From NCBI GenBank assembly GCA_963576725.1, contig OY755237.1:58565805-58629804 (forward strand): a DNA stretch of 64,000 nucleotides, read 5' to 3'. The stretch comes from Azorinus chamasolen. Its lineage: Eukaryota; Mollusca; Bivalvia; Cardiida; Solecurtidae. Positions within the stretch are counted from its first letter, which is position 1. Every line of letters starts with the position of its first letter. Below, piece by piece: positions 44,176 to 56,361 of the stretch. Under the pieces are notes generated by a model that saw only the letters and a list, made by a program, of their open reading frames with translations, was not told the origin of the DNA and did no database searches. The translations under genes and the position numbers were made by a program.

Positions 44176-44474
44176 ACAGGAAATAGTTCGGTGGTTGTGG
44201 GACATACCGTACAATTACCTACCACTGCTGAACATAATGTTCAATTAAATGGAAGGCCTAACCCATTAGTATCCAGTGTTCCTTGTAAACAGTGTAGGTC
44301 AAGATCAGAGCTTACAGCTTAGGGTATGCAATGCTTGCTGAACCCATGACAGTCAATGTCTTATTCAAGTAAATATTTTTGTTTGCTGTGCCACCTTCAC
44401 ATGGAAACATGGCGGTGTTACCTTAATCATTTACTCCACCACTACGCATTTCTATTCGTTCTCAAGTTGTTGGC

Positions 44475-44770
44475 CTTTGGCTCAAATCTGACCAATCAAA
44501 AGCTTGAGAACTCAAATCTGACCAATCAAAAGCTTGGGAACGAACTCAGACTCAACTAAAAAGCTTTATAAGCATGGACCCAGACGACTACTGTATGAGC
44601 AAACTGCATAGGGTTTGCTCTAATTGCTTATGATACAACTATAAATATGACTGCGCAGTTTCTGTTATGACCAAAGGTTTATGTGTCTATGTAAAGAATG
44701 TTCAGTCGTCATTATACGGGTTCAGACTGAAATATTCATATAGGACTCGGATAAGCGGAGGTATTAAACA
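44475..44770. other. 33-bp tandem duplication and an A-family fragment
   Basis: CTCAAATCTGACCAATCAAA plus AGCTTGAGAA occurs twice in a row (44482-44545); a diverged relative is at 47.42 kb. 44575-44760 has AGCATGGACCCAGACG and TTGCTTATGATACAACTATA of the A family. Confidence 0.55.
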
Positions 44771-44869
44771 AGTGCTTCCGGAAACAGTAACATAGTATGT
44801 AGTTCGAAACAAGATTAAAGAATCAGGCTTAATACATTGTCTGAGAAACAAATCACTGTTCAAGGTTGT

Positions 44870-44966
44870 GTATGTGTGTTACTTGCATTCGATCTTTGTG
44901 TTGGTGATGGTTGCGTTTTGTGTTTGTCTTTTCCTGCTTGACTTTACTACGTTTTCATTCATGATT
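44870..44966 (+). mobile_element. Retroelement 3' tail end
   Basis: TGTTGGTGATGGTTGCGTTT then CCTGCTTGACTTTACTACGT: only the last 100 bp of the tail. Confidence 0.6.
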
Positions 44967-45214
44967 ATGCTCACTCGTCTTTATGATCTTAATAATATTA
45001 GGAAGTGTGACAAAGGGTCATAATAGTTTTCGATTGGCATAAAACGTATTGAAGTTTGAAATATCGAATAGCTGTCTCGCTGGGCCTGTGCGGTATTAGT
45101 TTAATTCACGGCTATAGAGTGTTGGTTTAAATGCCAAGAGACTGCATTAGTATCAATAAACTCAACACTCTGATATCAACATTCAATTATATTTGCAATA
45201 TCATGTCTGTGTTT

Positions 45215-45300
45215 ATGTAAATAAAAGCAGGCCGTCAGAAATGTCGAACACTGATGAAAAAAACAGGCCGTCAGAAACGTCGAACACTGATGAACGATAT
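45215..45300. repeat. Tandem duplication of about 36 bp
   Basis: GGCCGTCAGAAATGTCGAAC plus ACTGATGAA is present twice, with one substitution (AAATG/AAACG). Confidence 0.8.
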
Positions 45301-45479
45301 ATCGGTGCCTGTACTCATAATAGTATTATTTCTTATTACACATACACATGTCTAGTGGATGCGATTCCCAGTGCACATTGTACTTGGTGTCTTATCTGGA
45401 TCCAAGTGTATCGTGTATGTGGGTAATGTCGTTGTTAATGCCGTTAATATATATCTTCACGGCTTCTTTGTAAAAACCC

Positions 45480-45650
45480 ATCTGAGGTTCCACTTATTGA
45501 ATAAGCATAAGTGTCTTTATAAGCAGATGGCTGCCTGCTACAGGATGAAACTAATATAGAATACTCATATCGTTGTCCAGTCTTAAGCTACCGCCTGCCT
45601 TTACGATTCAGACTTAGAATCATTCTGATGATCGCATAAGAGGGGTTCTG
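45480..45650. mobile_element. C-family TA MITE, eroded
   Basis: AAGCAGATGGCTGCCTGCTA, then GTCTTAAGCTACCGCCTGCC and ATCGCATAAGAGGGGTTCTG at the right end. The left end is lost. Confidence 0.55.
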
Positions 45651-46589
45651 TGGTATTAAAGTTTTGTTTTGATATAGTCAATTGGCCAGTGGCATATAAT
45701 TTAATTCTGATTATATGAATGAAGGGTAGTTTGTACACCATTGTATGCCTCATATCTAATTTGTCCGAGGGCAATAGTTATCAAGCTAACGGTGTTTAGA
45801 ACTTCCCAGTAGAGACAATAATATATTTTTAAGTGCATGCCATTGGTCGTTTCCATTTAGACATTTATCTTTAACTATCTCGAAGTTACCAGTAATTACA
45901 TGACCAGCCGGAGAATAATCTCAATCTCAATTATCCGGAATATTATATTAAGGAAAAGGTTTGCTTTTGACTTAAATACTTTTATTTCAAATACATTTTA
46001 TTAGTTTAATTACGACGATCATTGACAGCCTAGATACCTTAAAAACAATAAAGAGATACCTCAATACTGAGTACTAGAATGTGTTTTACCGAATTTTCGA
46101 TCTACTCATTACCATACTCATACAAATAGGTTTGTACTCAGATGGAATTTTTGCATCACCCCTCAGAACACACATACCATATGTTTTGTCAGTATACGTC
46201 TAGCTTGTACTCGGCAGTGGCTATATTTGATAGTCTGGGTTTAGTATAAGTCTAGTCTGAACTCGGCAGTAGCACTATTAGATAACTTCGGTTTTAGACT
46301 AGTGCATGCATTACACTATCTAAGATAACTACTGCAGGCTTAGCGCACACTTTACAGTCTGGAAATATCAATCAACGTGATTTGATGATCGATTGTTTTA
46401 GACTTAATGTAATATCTGTGAATTAAATGCCCGAAGCTGTATCATACATTATGTCCCCATTTGTACTTTTTTTCTGATACAAGTATTGCCCTCAAGATGT
46501 ATTGCATTTATGGCTATTGGAATGTTCTGCTTTAATACGTGTGATGTAATAAATTGGTATAAATAGATGGATGTGAGCTAGGCTATGGG
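45651..46589. other. Mostly featureless; two-unit repeat near 46.2 kb
   Basis: About 46190-46310 carries GTCTAGCTTGTACTCGGCAG and GTCTAGTCTGAACTCGGCAG, a duplicated segment of about 65 bp. Nothing else was recognised. Confidence 0.45.
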
Positions 46590-46850
46590 TGTTGGTAGTA
46601 CTGAACTCTGTGTATCCGTCTGTTTGTCTGTGTATGTGTCTTTGTGTGTCTTTGCGTGTCTGTCTGCGTCTGCCCCTTTGTATGTCTATCCGCCTGTGTC
46701 TCTGTGTGTCTGTCTGTATGTATATGCCTGTATGTCTGTATATGTGAGTCTGTATATCCGTCTGCCTGTGTCTTTCTGTGTCTGTGTGTGTTTCAGTCTG
46801 GCTGTGCGTGCGTGTGTGTGTGTGTGCGCGTATATGTTCGTTTGTGTCAC
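46590..46850. repeat. TGTCTGTG-type simple repeat
   Basis: Irregular TCTG/TGTG/TATG repeats keep three reading frames open on both strands. The cysteine/valine- or threonine/histidine-rich ORFs here are artefacts. Confidence 0.85.
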
Positions 46851-48159
46851 CAACCGTTTGTATATAACTCATTTATGTAGAAGGTTTGATTATTTTATGG
46901 CAAGTAGATCATATAAATTATATGTACGTGTTCTTATTTTGACTTCATATTTGTAAATGTTGTTTGAAAATTTAGAATGTACAAGATATAAACTAAAAGT
47001 AAGAACACTGTTATATTCTCCAACTTGTAAGAGCATCTAAATCATGCCATTCTCCATGTTTTGTTATAAGACTGTAAATTTTCAATTACATTTATTCAGT
47101 ATATTCTACTGTAACCTTAGCATCCATTATATATTATATGCACTGTTAAACGCTACACATGACTGCCAGGACTAAAGGAAGTATTATTAATTATCACCAT
47201 AACACCCAATACACATTTCCTACGCATTGTTTTCAATGTTTGTTCAATATGTACCAAACCGATGTCTCCTATTCACTAAATATATGTTTGCATGTAAAGC
47301 TATCTACTATTCGTCTGTGTTGTATCGTGTGAACAGTCCTCGAGGTAATTAACATTCCGGTTTGAGTCTGAGTTCATTCTCAGGTATCTAATTAATCAGA
47401 GTTTGAGCTTAGCTCCACTTCAAATCTGACCGATCAGATTCTTGCGAAAGGAATCAGACATAAGCAAAGCGTATTGTAACCTCGACACAACCATGACAAG
47501 ACTAAATATTACATGACATACCTGATACTGCCTGATGTGTGCTGGAATTATAGTTACAAACGATACTAAAGTAATTGTTTGATTGCATAAAAGACAACTT
47601 AGATGTGTATCAAGTATAAGCTATATAATAAATGGTTTTCCATTAACATGACTTTTGTGTAATGGCTAACGCTGAAAAGTGATTGACATTGATTTAATTT
47701 ACGACATTTTATATATTTTAACCAGCATCTGCATCTATGCATTTTCGTCAACATTCGACTTCTTGCTGACCTCAAACAAGACGTCTGGAGTAAAGTATAC
47801 AGAACTCAAACATGAACTTATATTCACTAGGATAGCATTTAAAATGTTACGGTTACATTACGGCTCTGAGAATTTAACATAGGATTAATCCTGATAAACG
47901 TATATCAGCATAGCTATGGCCTGACTGAAACAATTACATAGGTTTAATCAACTGTTTAATATGACCAACAAACTCCTAAAGAATAATGCTCAAATTTAAT
48001 AAACTGTAAGTAAGTTAGATATGGTGGTTGTCCCTATTCTGCCAGACCCATAAGAGTATCAAGCCAGGCAACTTGCATTCAATGTGGACTTTCCTGGGCA
48101 CCGTTTCCGTAAACAGAACAAACAATGCGAAAACAACAGAGCAAATCCAATTTCTTAGA
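46851..48159. other. No feature recognised
   Basis: AT-rich. Isolated ORFs of under 70 codons have no similarity I recognise. Confidence 0.45.
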
Positions 48160-48652
48160 GTTATTATATTTTCTTATCCTTCGGGGTCATTAGTTTAGAT
48201 ATTATTAGTTTAGAAAATTGAATACTGCTTAAGCCGGTGCTAGGGTGTGTGAGTAGTGTTGCACTTTTAATTACTAGTTATGAACAGACCCAATAAAACC
48301 GAGTCTGCAATTTTATCTTTTTCCATTTCTATATTTGCTTTCGAAGGATCACCCATTTTCAGAATATATGTACTTCACAACAGCAAATGTTAAGTGTTTG
48401 TGTGGCGGCCGTGAAAAATCGCCCCGTACTTCATTCTCAGTGTTGTTTTATTTTCTGGTCCTTCGGGATCATTGGTGTTGATGTTATTAGTTTAGAAAAT
48501 TGAATACTGCTTAACCCGGTGCTAGGGGGCGTGAGTAGTGTTGCACTTTTAATTTCTACTCATGTACAGACTCAATAACTCAATAAAACTGAGTCTGCAT
48601 TTTTATCTTCTGTCATTTCTACTTTTGCTTTCGAAGGATCGGCCATTTTTAG
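48160..48652 (+). repeat. E repeat, tandem pair
   Basis: Two cores joined by CTTCACAACAGCAAATGTTA and GTGGCGGCCGTG; period about 290 bp. The second unit has a small internal duplication (CTCAATAACTCAATAA). The first starts part-way, the second ends at AGAATGTATT. Confidence 0.85.
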
Positions 48653-49009
48653 AATGTATTGATTCATTTCTTTTACGTAACGAGGGTGATTAATATAGAT
48701 AGACCACAGAAATATACGTGTATGTTCTAACCTAAATGCAAATGTATGTTACAGAAGGTAAGATATGGTTCTAACGTATTGTGAATTACTACAGTATAGG
48801 TCAGGTAACGATTCTAGTAGAGATGTAACGGCAATATAAAGTACTGTAATATAATATCAAATAAAAAAGTAATTATAAGTTATATTTCCACGTATGTTTG
48901 TTTCCGCATGTTTTATACGTATTTATCCACAAACACAAAATACGTGAGCCGTTTAACCATATACCTGCTGTATTTTCATGTTTACGAATAATAACATCAT
49001 AGATATTCA

Positions 49010-49150
49010 TTATCTGAATGTTTGACCTTGACCGAAGTTGAAGAAACCGATCTATATAGTCTCATACGCAAAATGAGCAGGCACCGATCAGACGCCTCTT
49101 ATAGGAGTCTACGATGGTTGCAAAGGCGCCGACATGCATTTATATAATTC
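49010..49150 (-). mobile_element. A-family fragment
   Basis: ATACGCAAAATGAGCAGGCA, CGATCAGACGCCTCTTATAG and AGTCTACGATGGTTGCAAAG: degraded hairpin, no intact ends. Confidence 0.45.
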
Positions 49151-49427
49151 ACAGTATATGAACGTACATGAGCGCCATGTTGTGACTGATATGTCCTTAC
49201 AGAGATATAAATCATCAACTATCTGTATGAATTAAATTTGATTTGCTGTTCTTTATCATGTACCATTTATCTTGAATACCGTCTACTTTTAAAGCATTTG
49301 AGATTAAGCTAGACACACTCACTGTATCTAGTATGTAATGTAATATGTTGTTTTTAAGTTTGAAATACAAGGTATGTAATAAACATTTACACCATTGAAA
49401 TGGCATTTACCTTTGTGTCTATATGGA

Positions 49428-49825
49428 AGCAGAAAGTTACATTGTGTTAGCAATATCTCTATGACGAGCAGCATAAAAAATGCATTGCAATTGCTATATG
49501 GCAAACTGTATGAAATATGATAACTCTTTGGGAAGCAACATGTAACATTAGATTGCAATAATTCCATAGCAATCAGAAGCTTTCATTGTATTGCTCTATG
49601 GCAAGCAGCATGTAACATTGCATTGAAATTACTCTATATGGCAATCCGTATGTAATAATTCTATGACAAACATAATGTAACATTGTATTGCAAATACGAT
49701 TGGCAAGCAGCATGTAACATTGTAATGAAACAACTCTATGGCAAGTTGTATGCAACATTGCAATCTATTGCAATCATTATGTAATCATTCTAGCAGCGTG
49801 ACAAGCAGCGTGTAACATTCGAATG
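49428..49825. repeat. Imperfect minisatellite of about 42 bp
   Basis: Units contain GGCAAGCAGCATGTAACATT and TGCAATTACTCTAT, about ten copies with many substitutions. The short ORFs across it are by-products. Confidence 0.75.
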
Positions 49826-50644
49826 CATTAAGCTGTAAGTACTATCGTACTGCAAAACTCAAGATAGTTAAATTTACATTTTGCATATAGATACGAAGTG
49901 TAAATTTAGGCTTATTCTAAATAGTTGCTAAAACAATTTCAGCTAGCATAATTATTTATAGCATAAAGGTGATTAATAGAATATATTTGATCATTCGAAA
50001 TATTTTAAAGGAATTATATATCGCGCAGCAAGTACACGAAACATTGTACATGTGATTCCTATTCAGGAAATAGATTAACTGAAACCAGCCAAAAGTGTCC
50101 AATACATTATTTTGAATTGACCGGGTCATTAACTGAACATGCCGTTTCAATTTGTGTAATTGAGCACACATGATTTATAAGAACGACACGCTGTGTTCCA
50201 ATTACTAGACGAAGCCGAAGTAACGTGATCCGTAATTAATCTGATAGATTTGATCACGGAGAATATGAGGAAGCGAAAAGCGATGTTAAGAATACAATAA
50301 GGTATAAAATTAAATGTAAATACAATAGTAAATATTACATTAGCTGATATGAATACTGGCAAATATTCGATATAAAATACATACAAAGATTAACATTACA
50401 TTTTGTGGTTTTGTCATAAATGATATTCCGTGTTAGAAATTTCGACCATTAGACAATTAGATTTATTTCGGCAATTAATGCATATATACTTATCTAAATC
50501 AACATGTACAATACATAACAAACGCAATGCATACATTCATACAGAGGATAACACAAAAAGAGAGCTAGCTCTTATTTCCTTGGTGGTCCTCTATACTTGC
50601 GAAATGACACAGAAAAATAAATGGTTAATAGTTTCAAAGATAAA
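49826..50644. other. No feature recognised
   Basis: AT-rich flank of the next element. Confidence 0.45.
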
Positions 50645-51379
50645 GGGGCCGTCACACCATGACGTTCTGGTCAACGTTCTCTGAACGATTCAATCGTTCA
50701 AGTTTTGAGCGTTCTAGAATGAGGATGACACATCTGGCGTGTGATAAACGTGTACCTAACGCATGACTAGCGTGTGTCTTACGCGCGAGAAGCGTGTAAC
50801 AGCGACCAAGTAAGATACCCCTGAAAACCATTAGCGTGTGCAGACGTGCCACTGGCGCACAACGAACGATTTGTGAACGTTAGACGAGCGTGTTGAGCGT
50901 GTGACTAACGTGTAAATAACGACAGAATAGCGTTTTGACGTTCGTTTGACTTTAGTCACATGCTGCGTGCGCTAGGGGACCGTTCAGCGGTCGTTGACCG
51001 GTCGCCATTGAGTCGTTCACTGCAAAGCAAACGATTAGTAACAACCACTTAACGCTAGACTAACGACTGACTAACGATATCCGAACTCGTGCAACGCTCA
51101 TCGAACGTTAGTAAAACGTTCCATTAACGTTCTTAAACATTCTTCAGCGTTTAAAATTAAACATTGAAGAACGCTGGCCTCAGTGAGAACTTTTGTGCAT
51201 GTTCAAAACAAATCCGGACCAGCGCTCTCCGCCGATTCCCGGCGATCACCGACGTTCACTAGCGTTCACAAGCGTTCACACAACGCTCTTCTGGCGCTAT
51301 TCCAGCGACCATGGGCGACTACCAACGTTTTCTCAAACGCCAGAGAACGCTGACCAGAACGTCATGGTGTGACGGGCCC
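50645..51379. mobile_element. Complete 735-bp CpG-rich terminal-inverted-repeat element
   Basis: 39-bp inverted ends with two mismatches: GGGGCCGTCACACCATGACG at the left, and at the right the mirror beginning GGGCCCGTCACACC. The terminus continues as TTCTGGTCARCGTTCTCTG. The interior is unusually rich in CpG and in AACG/CGTT words (AACGTT, GCGTGT, AGCGTTC), unlike its AT-rich surroundings. No transposase ORF. The left flank ends ATAAA and the right begins ATAAC, so a short target duplication is possible but not certain. Superfamily unassigned. Confidence 0.85.
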
Positions 51380-51498
51380 ATAACTGATGTTATATACTGA
51401 ATTATAATTACAAGGCTTAGTGAAGATCCATTGATAATTGATGCAATAATGATTTTTAAATACTAAAGTCAATAAAGTTTTTTTTATATTTATATATA

Positions 51499-51611
51499 CA
51501 GCAAAAATCCTCTAATGCGACCACCAAACATAGCTCTGGTAATGGATGGTAGACCAAGGTGGTAGCTTATTGCAGATCGAAAATTCTGCAGAAAGCTCTG
51601 CATTAAAGAGG
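51499..51611. mobile_element. C-family left half
   Basis: CAGCAAAAATCCTCTAATGC, GACCACCAAA and GGTGGTAGCTTATTGCAG. The foldback is truncated after CTCTGCATTAAAGAGG. Confidence 0.6.
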
Positions 51612-51771
51612 AAGTCCCTACAAAGAACTCATATTTTCGATAATATCATGAAACTTGGTACGTGTTATGTTCAATCATTATTATGAAGATTGTCAATTTG
51701 AAATTATATTGAAAAATGCCCCTGTGATACAAAATAAACCGTTTGCATCAACACTTATATACAGTAAACCC

Positions 51772-52040
51772 TCTCTATAACGACCAAACAATTATATCAA
51801 ATATTTTGTGTTAAAGACAGGTGGATGCTTAAAGAATGCTGAATGTAAAACAGAACGCTCCTATTACAGACGTGAAATTGTGTATTCGGCGTTTATTCGA
51901 CTGGTTTTCTTGCGATTTACTTCTTTTCAACATAATTATAAACAAATGATTTATGTAATGTTTTAGGCATTTTTAAAATACGTTGGAAGTAGAGACTATC
52001 ACTTTAAGCAACCACCTGCTTTAAGAAGGCCTTGTTGACA
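51772..52040. mobile_element. C-family element with internal insertion
   Basis: CAGTAAACCCTCTCTATAAC begins it. The first arm ends at ACAGAACGCTCC and the second resumes only at about 52000 (CTTTAAGCAACCACCTGC). About 120 bp of unrelated sequence lies between. The right end is decayed. Confidence 0.6.
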
Positions 52041-52109
52041 TAGGAACCGCTCTCACTTCCCATTACGTTTAAAACTCTTTGACGTTTTAGAGAACCTATT
52101 GACCGATTA

Positions 52110-52195
52110 TCAAACAGTTTGAATCTTGATGAGACGCCGAATTACTCTCGGTAGTTTATCTGCATCTAAACTGTATACAAATTGGAGACTGCGGG
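52110..52195. mobile_element. B2 hairpin fragment
   Basis: CAAACAGTTTGAATCTTGAT, GAGACGCCGAATTACTC, then GCATCTAAACTGTATAC. Confidence 0.5.
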
Positions 52196-52869
52196 ATATA
52201 GAGGATCTTACATGAGTGTTCATTACACATTGATTTTATGAAACGAGTTTACTATAATAATATGACACGAACTTTAGCAATGTATAATGAACACGAATGT
52301 AAGATTCTTTTTATCACATACTCCTTAAAAAGCCATAGAAAATAAAAACAGACCAGCTGACGGCTGTTTCTACCATTGCTTTACAAGCAGCGTAGTAATA
52401 CAACGGACGAGGCGCATGGAGTGTTTTGATTGGTTAACGCTTTTTAAATGAGCGCTACGATTGGCTTACTTGTTAATTTGCATAAAAATTGCACTAGTGC
52501 AATTCTGCGAAATACGACACTCTGTTACGGCACTCCCGCATGGTAGATTATGTGATAAAAGGTTATTATTTCTTCGACAAACCCAATTATGTAACCACTC
52601 TTTAGAAGCGTCTCTTCAAGAGTGGTCACAACATAGGGTTTGGCGGAGAAATAAACAAGTTATTCTTGAAAATAATTTCATTTACACATCTCATTCTCCT
52701 CTCTGTGTTGTATTGTACAATAATATAGTACGCATACTAAATGGCGGACAAGACGAAGTCTAACATTATTTATTTTGCCACACCATGCCCAGCACACTAA
52801 CCATACACAGTTGACTATCATTCAAACCAAATATTTGTAAAATACAAATACACCTTTCTAAATATTTCA
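52196..52869. other. No feature recognised
   Basis: 52.43-52.47 kb has two ATTGG words (inverted CCAAT boxes). The 100-codon ORF at 52461-52763 has no recognisable domain. Confidence 0.4.
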
Positions 52870-53035
52870 AATTACTATTAATGCCAGGTCTTTAAGACAA
52901 ATGTGTCCTTAATGCAGTGTGAAAGTCATGCAAACCGTCCCCGAATATTAGCTTCCTGCATGTGCAGGACTTTTACCCTGCATTTAACTTACTTGATTTA
53001 CAGAGGATCACTCTAATCGCATTTATCGTCAGCAT
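52870..53035. mobile_element. C-family element, ends lost
   Basis: TCCTTAATGCAGTGTGAAAG with CAGGACTTTTACCCTGCATT forms the foldback. CTCTAATCGCATTTATCGTC is the decayed right end. Confidence 0.55.
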
Positions 53036-53399
53036 TTGTGAAACTTCGTAAACCTGTCAGGGTCTACAAAAGTACATTAAAGCAAATATAAAATATGCGT
53101 ATTGTCGGCATTTTTACATTATGACATGAATTAAGAGCATAGCAATAATGGTAAGTGATATTCTTTTAAAGACATTACCCAGGTCCATTCAATGATTCCC
53201 CCCCCCCCCATTGTTCTCAATAGGCGTGAAAGTAACAGTAAAAGCATGATACAAGTGTGCAAAATATGGCAAGCCGTCTCCTTCTGTCTAGAGAGTTCCT
53301 GACATACAATTAGTCAAGGGGAACACACTCAAAAGACCATTGTTGGTCAGAACCCAATAGAAGTTCAACCCTTAAGAAGCCTACCACTAACAAACAAAG
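53036..53399. other. Poly-C run and unrecognised sequence
   Basis: An uninterrupted run of about 11 C at about 53200-53210. No gene. Confidence 0.5.
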
Positions 53400-53485
53400 G
53401 GCCATATGCAAACAGGTTGGATCCAGATGAGACGTCAAGTAACCCGGTATCTTATCTGGATCCAAGCTATTTGACAGACAACATA
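53400..53485. mobile_element. B2 hairpin fragment
   Basis: GCAAACAGGTTGGATCCAGA with TCTGGATCCAAGCTATTTG, well paired; no TTAA ends. Confidence 0.6.
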
Positions 53486-53875
53486 TTCACAAATCTTTAC
53501 AAACTATGAAGCACTTTCACATTTGAAGCAGATAAGCAATTTAGCAGATGAATATTTTATAAGGATTAAATACATTAAAAAAACCTGAGCGCTTATGTAT
53601 ATCAGAGATAAAACTCTGGACATTTGGCCTGCAGTAGAACCCATTTAACCTGCAGTGGAGGAGAGCTATAATATGTTCAAAGGCGCCCTAATTAAAGCTG
53701 AGAATTCAATTTTGTCTTGTAGAGCTGGCGTTCATATATACATGCCATGTTTGTTTGTACAGTGGAGAAAACGTTATCATTTCCCGTTTAAACGTATCTA
53801 TACGCAAATGCATTGAAGTAAAATGTAGAAAAATACACCTTGTTGAAATATCTCAAGATATTTTTTATCTGAGTG

Positions 53876-53942
53876 GCAAACCGTTTGGAGCCTGATCAGA
53901 CGCCGGGTTACCCGGCGTCTGATCTGGCTCCTAACTGTTTGC
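53876..53942. repeat. 67-bp hairpin, A/B-type
   Basis: 33-nt arms pair with three mismatches around a 1-nt centre, including GATCAGACGCCGGGT and ACCCGGCGTCTGATC. The flanks do not show TTAACCC ends, so it is either a MITE core or an independent unit. Confidence 0.8.
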
Positions 53943-54002
53943 AATGGAAATAATTGTTTTAGCATAAACGCGTTTAATGGGAAAAAATAACGTTTTCTCC
54001 AC

Positions 54003-54040
54003 TGTGTGTGTGTGTGTGTGTGTCTGTGTGAATGTGTGTG
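54003..54040. repeat. (TG)n microsatellite
   Basis: About ten pure TG units, then interrupted. Confidence 0.9.
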
Positions 54041-55378
54041 AAGGTCTCCTTTCTTTGGAATTATTATGACCAACGATTGTGTCCATGGAGTGGACCAGAC
54101 CCCTGTTTTCCATATTGTTTCGCCCTACGTAGGTGTATTTTTTATGCCAGATATCCCACTTGGACCTGAAAATGTGTTGTACTGCTGATGAGCATGGGAA
54201 CAACTAAATAGGTCTCCATACACCTGTAGAAAATTCCTGGCTTTGGCAAGAAACACTGCAAATAGAGTAATCACCCGTTCTCACAGCATCTCTCGGTAAA
54301 GAATTCCTGAAATATGATTTTTCGTTAGTGTGGGTCAAGTACTTTCAGTGAAAAAAAAGACAGATTACATAGGGCAATACTTCCAAAAGAGATGTCCCAC
54401 AGAGTTATTATCCTTGGACACAGCTGCCTTTTCTCCCAACAAGGTCTATCAGAATATGTAAATACTGCTCAGAAAGTTATAATTTAACCCCTGCACCCTG
54501 CACTTGATCTCAATGAGATATATTTGTATGTGGAGTGTCATGAATGTAGGTTGAGCACTTTAGAAGACATTCACAGGCCGAACGGACAAAGCGGGGCCTA
54601 TATGCTCCTTCTTATAGTTTCAGGGAGCATAATAAAAAATAAAAACATATACTGCATTAGTGACAATCTAATCATTTCCAAATCATCAAATGTAAGAGAC
54701 GGGCCTCACATGGAACGCTCCAGTGGTTCTTGACAGACAGACTGCTATAGCTCTTACCATGTGCCGCATGCTTTTTCATAGGTTAGCTGTAAAGACCCAA
54801 GCCGGCCAAGGGAATGTCTTTAAGGCACATTGACAACGATTTTGACACTTCGAAATATCTTCAGCATTTATAGCAAGTAAGTCCCAACTTGAATTATGAA
54901 CATCGTCAGGTAGTTAGACACTTCGTAATGTTGTCAGGATCTGCAGCATTTACGTGTCTTATCGCAACTATATCCGTTAGCACACCGATGCAATGCCAAA
55001 ATATTAGCCTTATTTTCATTTTAGTCTCTGTTTGCGTGTTTGTTAGAACATTGTATCAATCAAAATCGTTCAAAGGCATGTTTATGTTGACAATGCTTTT
55101 ACGTCCACGATGTTAATTGTCATTTCAAATGGAACCAAAGATGAGTTATCAGCATAAAATTGACGTATATCAGACAAATAAATATACGCTATCACTTTGA
55201 TCTGATTGCGATAACCCGAACCGCATAGGAAACATACAAGAGCAAATGTACCAGCGCACACATGGCCAACGTTATGGTTGGACATCTGACGCCCGACTTA
55301 CTAACGACCATACGACTAGAATTATTGTAATGTGTACCATACGACGATCACAACTGGAAGTATATCGTTTGAAACCAG
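54041..55378. other. No feature recognised
   Basis: Slightly GC-richer than average but without a supported exon. ORFs are under 80 codons and carry no recognisable domain. Confidence 0.4.
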
Positions 55379-55500
55379 CTTTAACACTTCCCTTCATATA
55401 AACGTGTTTTCACTTATTTGCAAACGGAGTAGACCCATATCAGAAATTTCCTACAGGAACCAGCTGCCGTCTGATCAGGGTGACTTTTTTGCTAATTGAA
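55379..55500 (+). mobile_element. A-family TTAA MITE, left part
   Basis: TTAACACTTCCCTTCATATA, CGTGTTTTCACTTATTTGCA, AACGGAGTAGACCCATAT, then GCCGTCTGATCAGGGT. The right portion is lost. Confidence 0.6.
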
Positions 55501-55860
55501 TTTGGAAGATTTATACTTTTACTCTATAAAATGCGTAAAATAATTCAACTTTCCATATTTCATTATCACTATATTGTCTATGCATATTCAGTAGTTATTA
55601 AAATTTGGAATATACATAGAACAGAGAAGGCATTAATTGATGCACATGGGTTAATACTGACTATCCAAGTAGTAGCAACAGTTTCAATTTAGGGTGTTTT
55701 GTCCTTTTTCTCGTACGAGCTTTAGTAAGACGGGTACATTCGTGGGTTAAACATTTTAGATGATACATGTATTTTCATTTGGAGATAAGTAGACTGTAGT
55801 AATCTTATAACTGCAATTAATAGTATGAACATATTTAAGATACATTTTTACAAATATTTA

Positions 55861-56361
55861 CAGTACGGTAGAACCCTCCAAAAGCGACCACTTGATGCAA
55901 AAATATTGGCGTCATTTAATGTAGGCAATTGCGTAACCCATTCTCTCCTACTGCCACCTTTTTGCGCCTCTGTAAAAGTCCTTGAAACCATTGTGTTAAA
56001 TAGAGCATTTGTTCCATAGGAGAAACTACTCTTTTTATCACAATTATTTCAAAACTATGCAATTCTAATGTTTTCCTTTTCTATAGTTAATGCTCCTTTT
56101 CGGTAGATTAATTCAAAAAGGTTGGGCCTAAAATAGTCTAGGAGATAATGAGTTGATATAGAATGAAGGTGATACAGAAAGCTTCTCTTAGAGTTTTATG
56201 CATTCATTTAATAGAATGTCACCCAGTAACGACATGGAAGTGTTGAAAGTCTGCGTCGGGCGGATCTCGGAATAGTAACAGACTGCACATTTGTCATCAT
56301 TCCTATTTTATCTCTACTGAATAGATTCTCCTAGTATTTCACAATTATAGAGAGGTTTTAT
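55861..56361. mobile_element. C-family element carrying a nested D element
   Basis: CAGTACGGTAGAACCCTCCA at the left, ATTATAGAGAGGTTTTATA at the right. D occupies about 55949-56157 (GTAACCCATTCTCTCCTACT to ATAATGAGTTGATA), at the same position in the C foldback as the D at 1139-1346. Strongly diverged. Confidence 0.7.

Noticed and set aside
46492..46956. Threonine/histidine-rich and cysteine/valine-rich ORFs of about 125 codons
   Set aside because: Translation of an irregular TGTCTGTG microsatellite on both strands.
50652..50852. ORF in the 735-bp CpG-rich element as a transposase
   Set aside because: 66 codons, no catalytic motif, overlaps the inverted repeat.
52461..52763. 100-codon ORF
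   Set aside because: No recognisable domain or conserved motif and no splice or promoter evidence.
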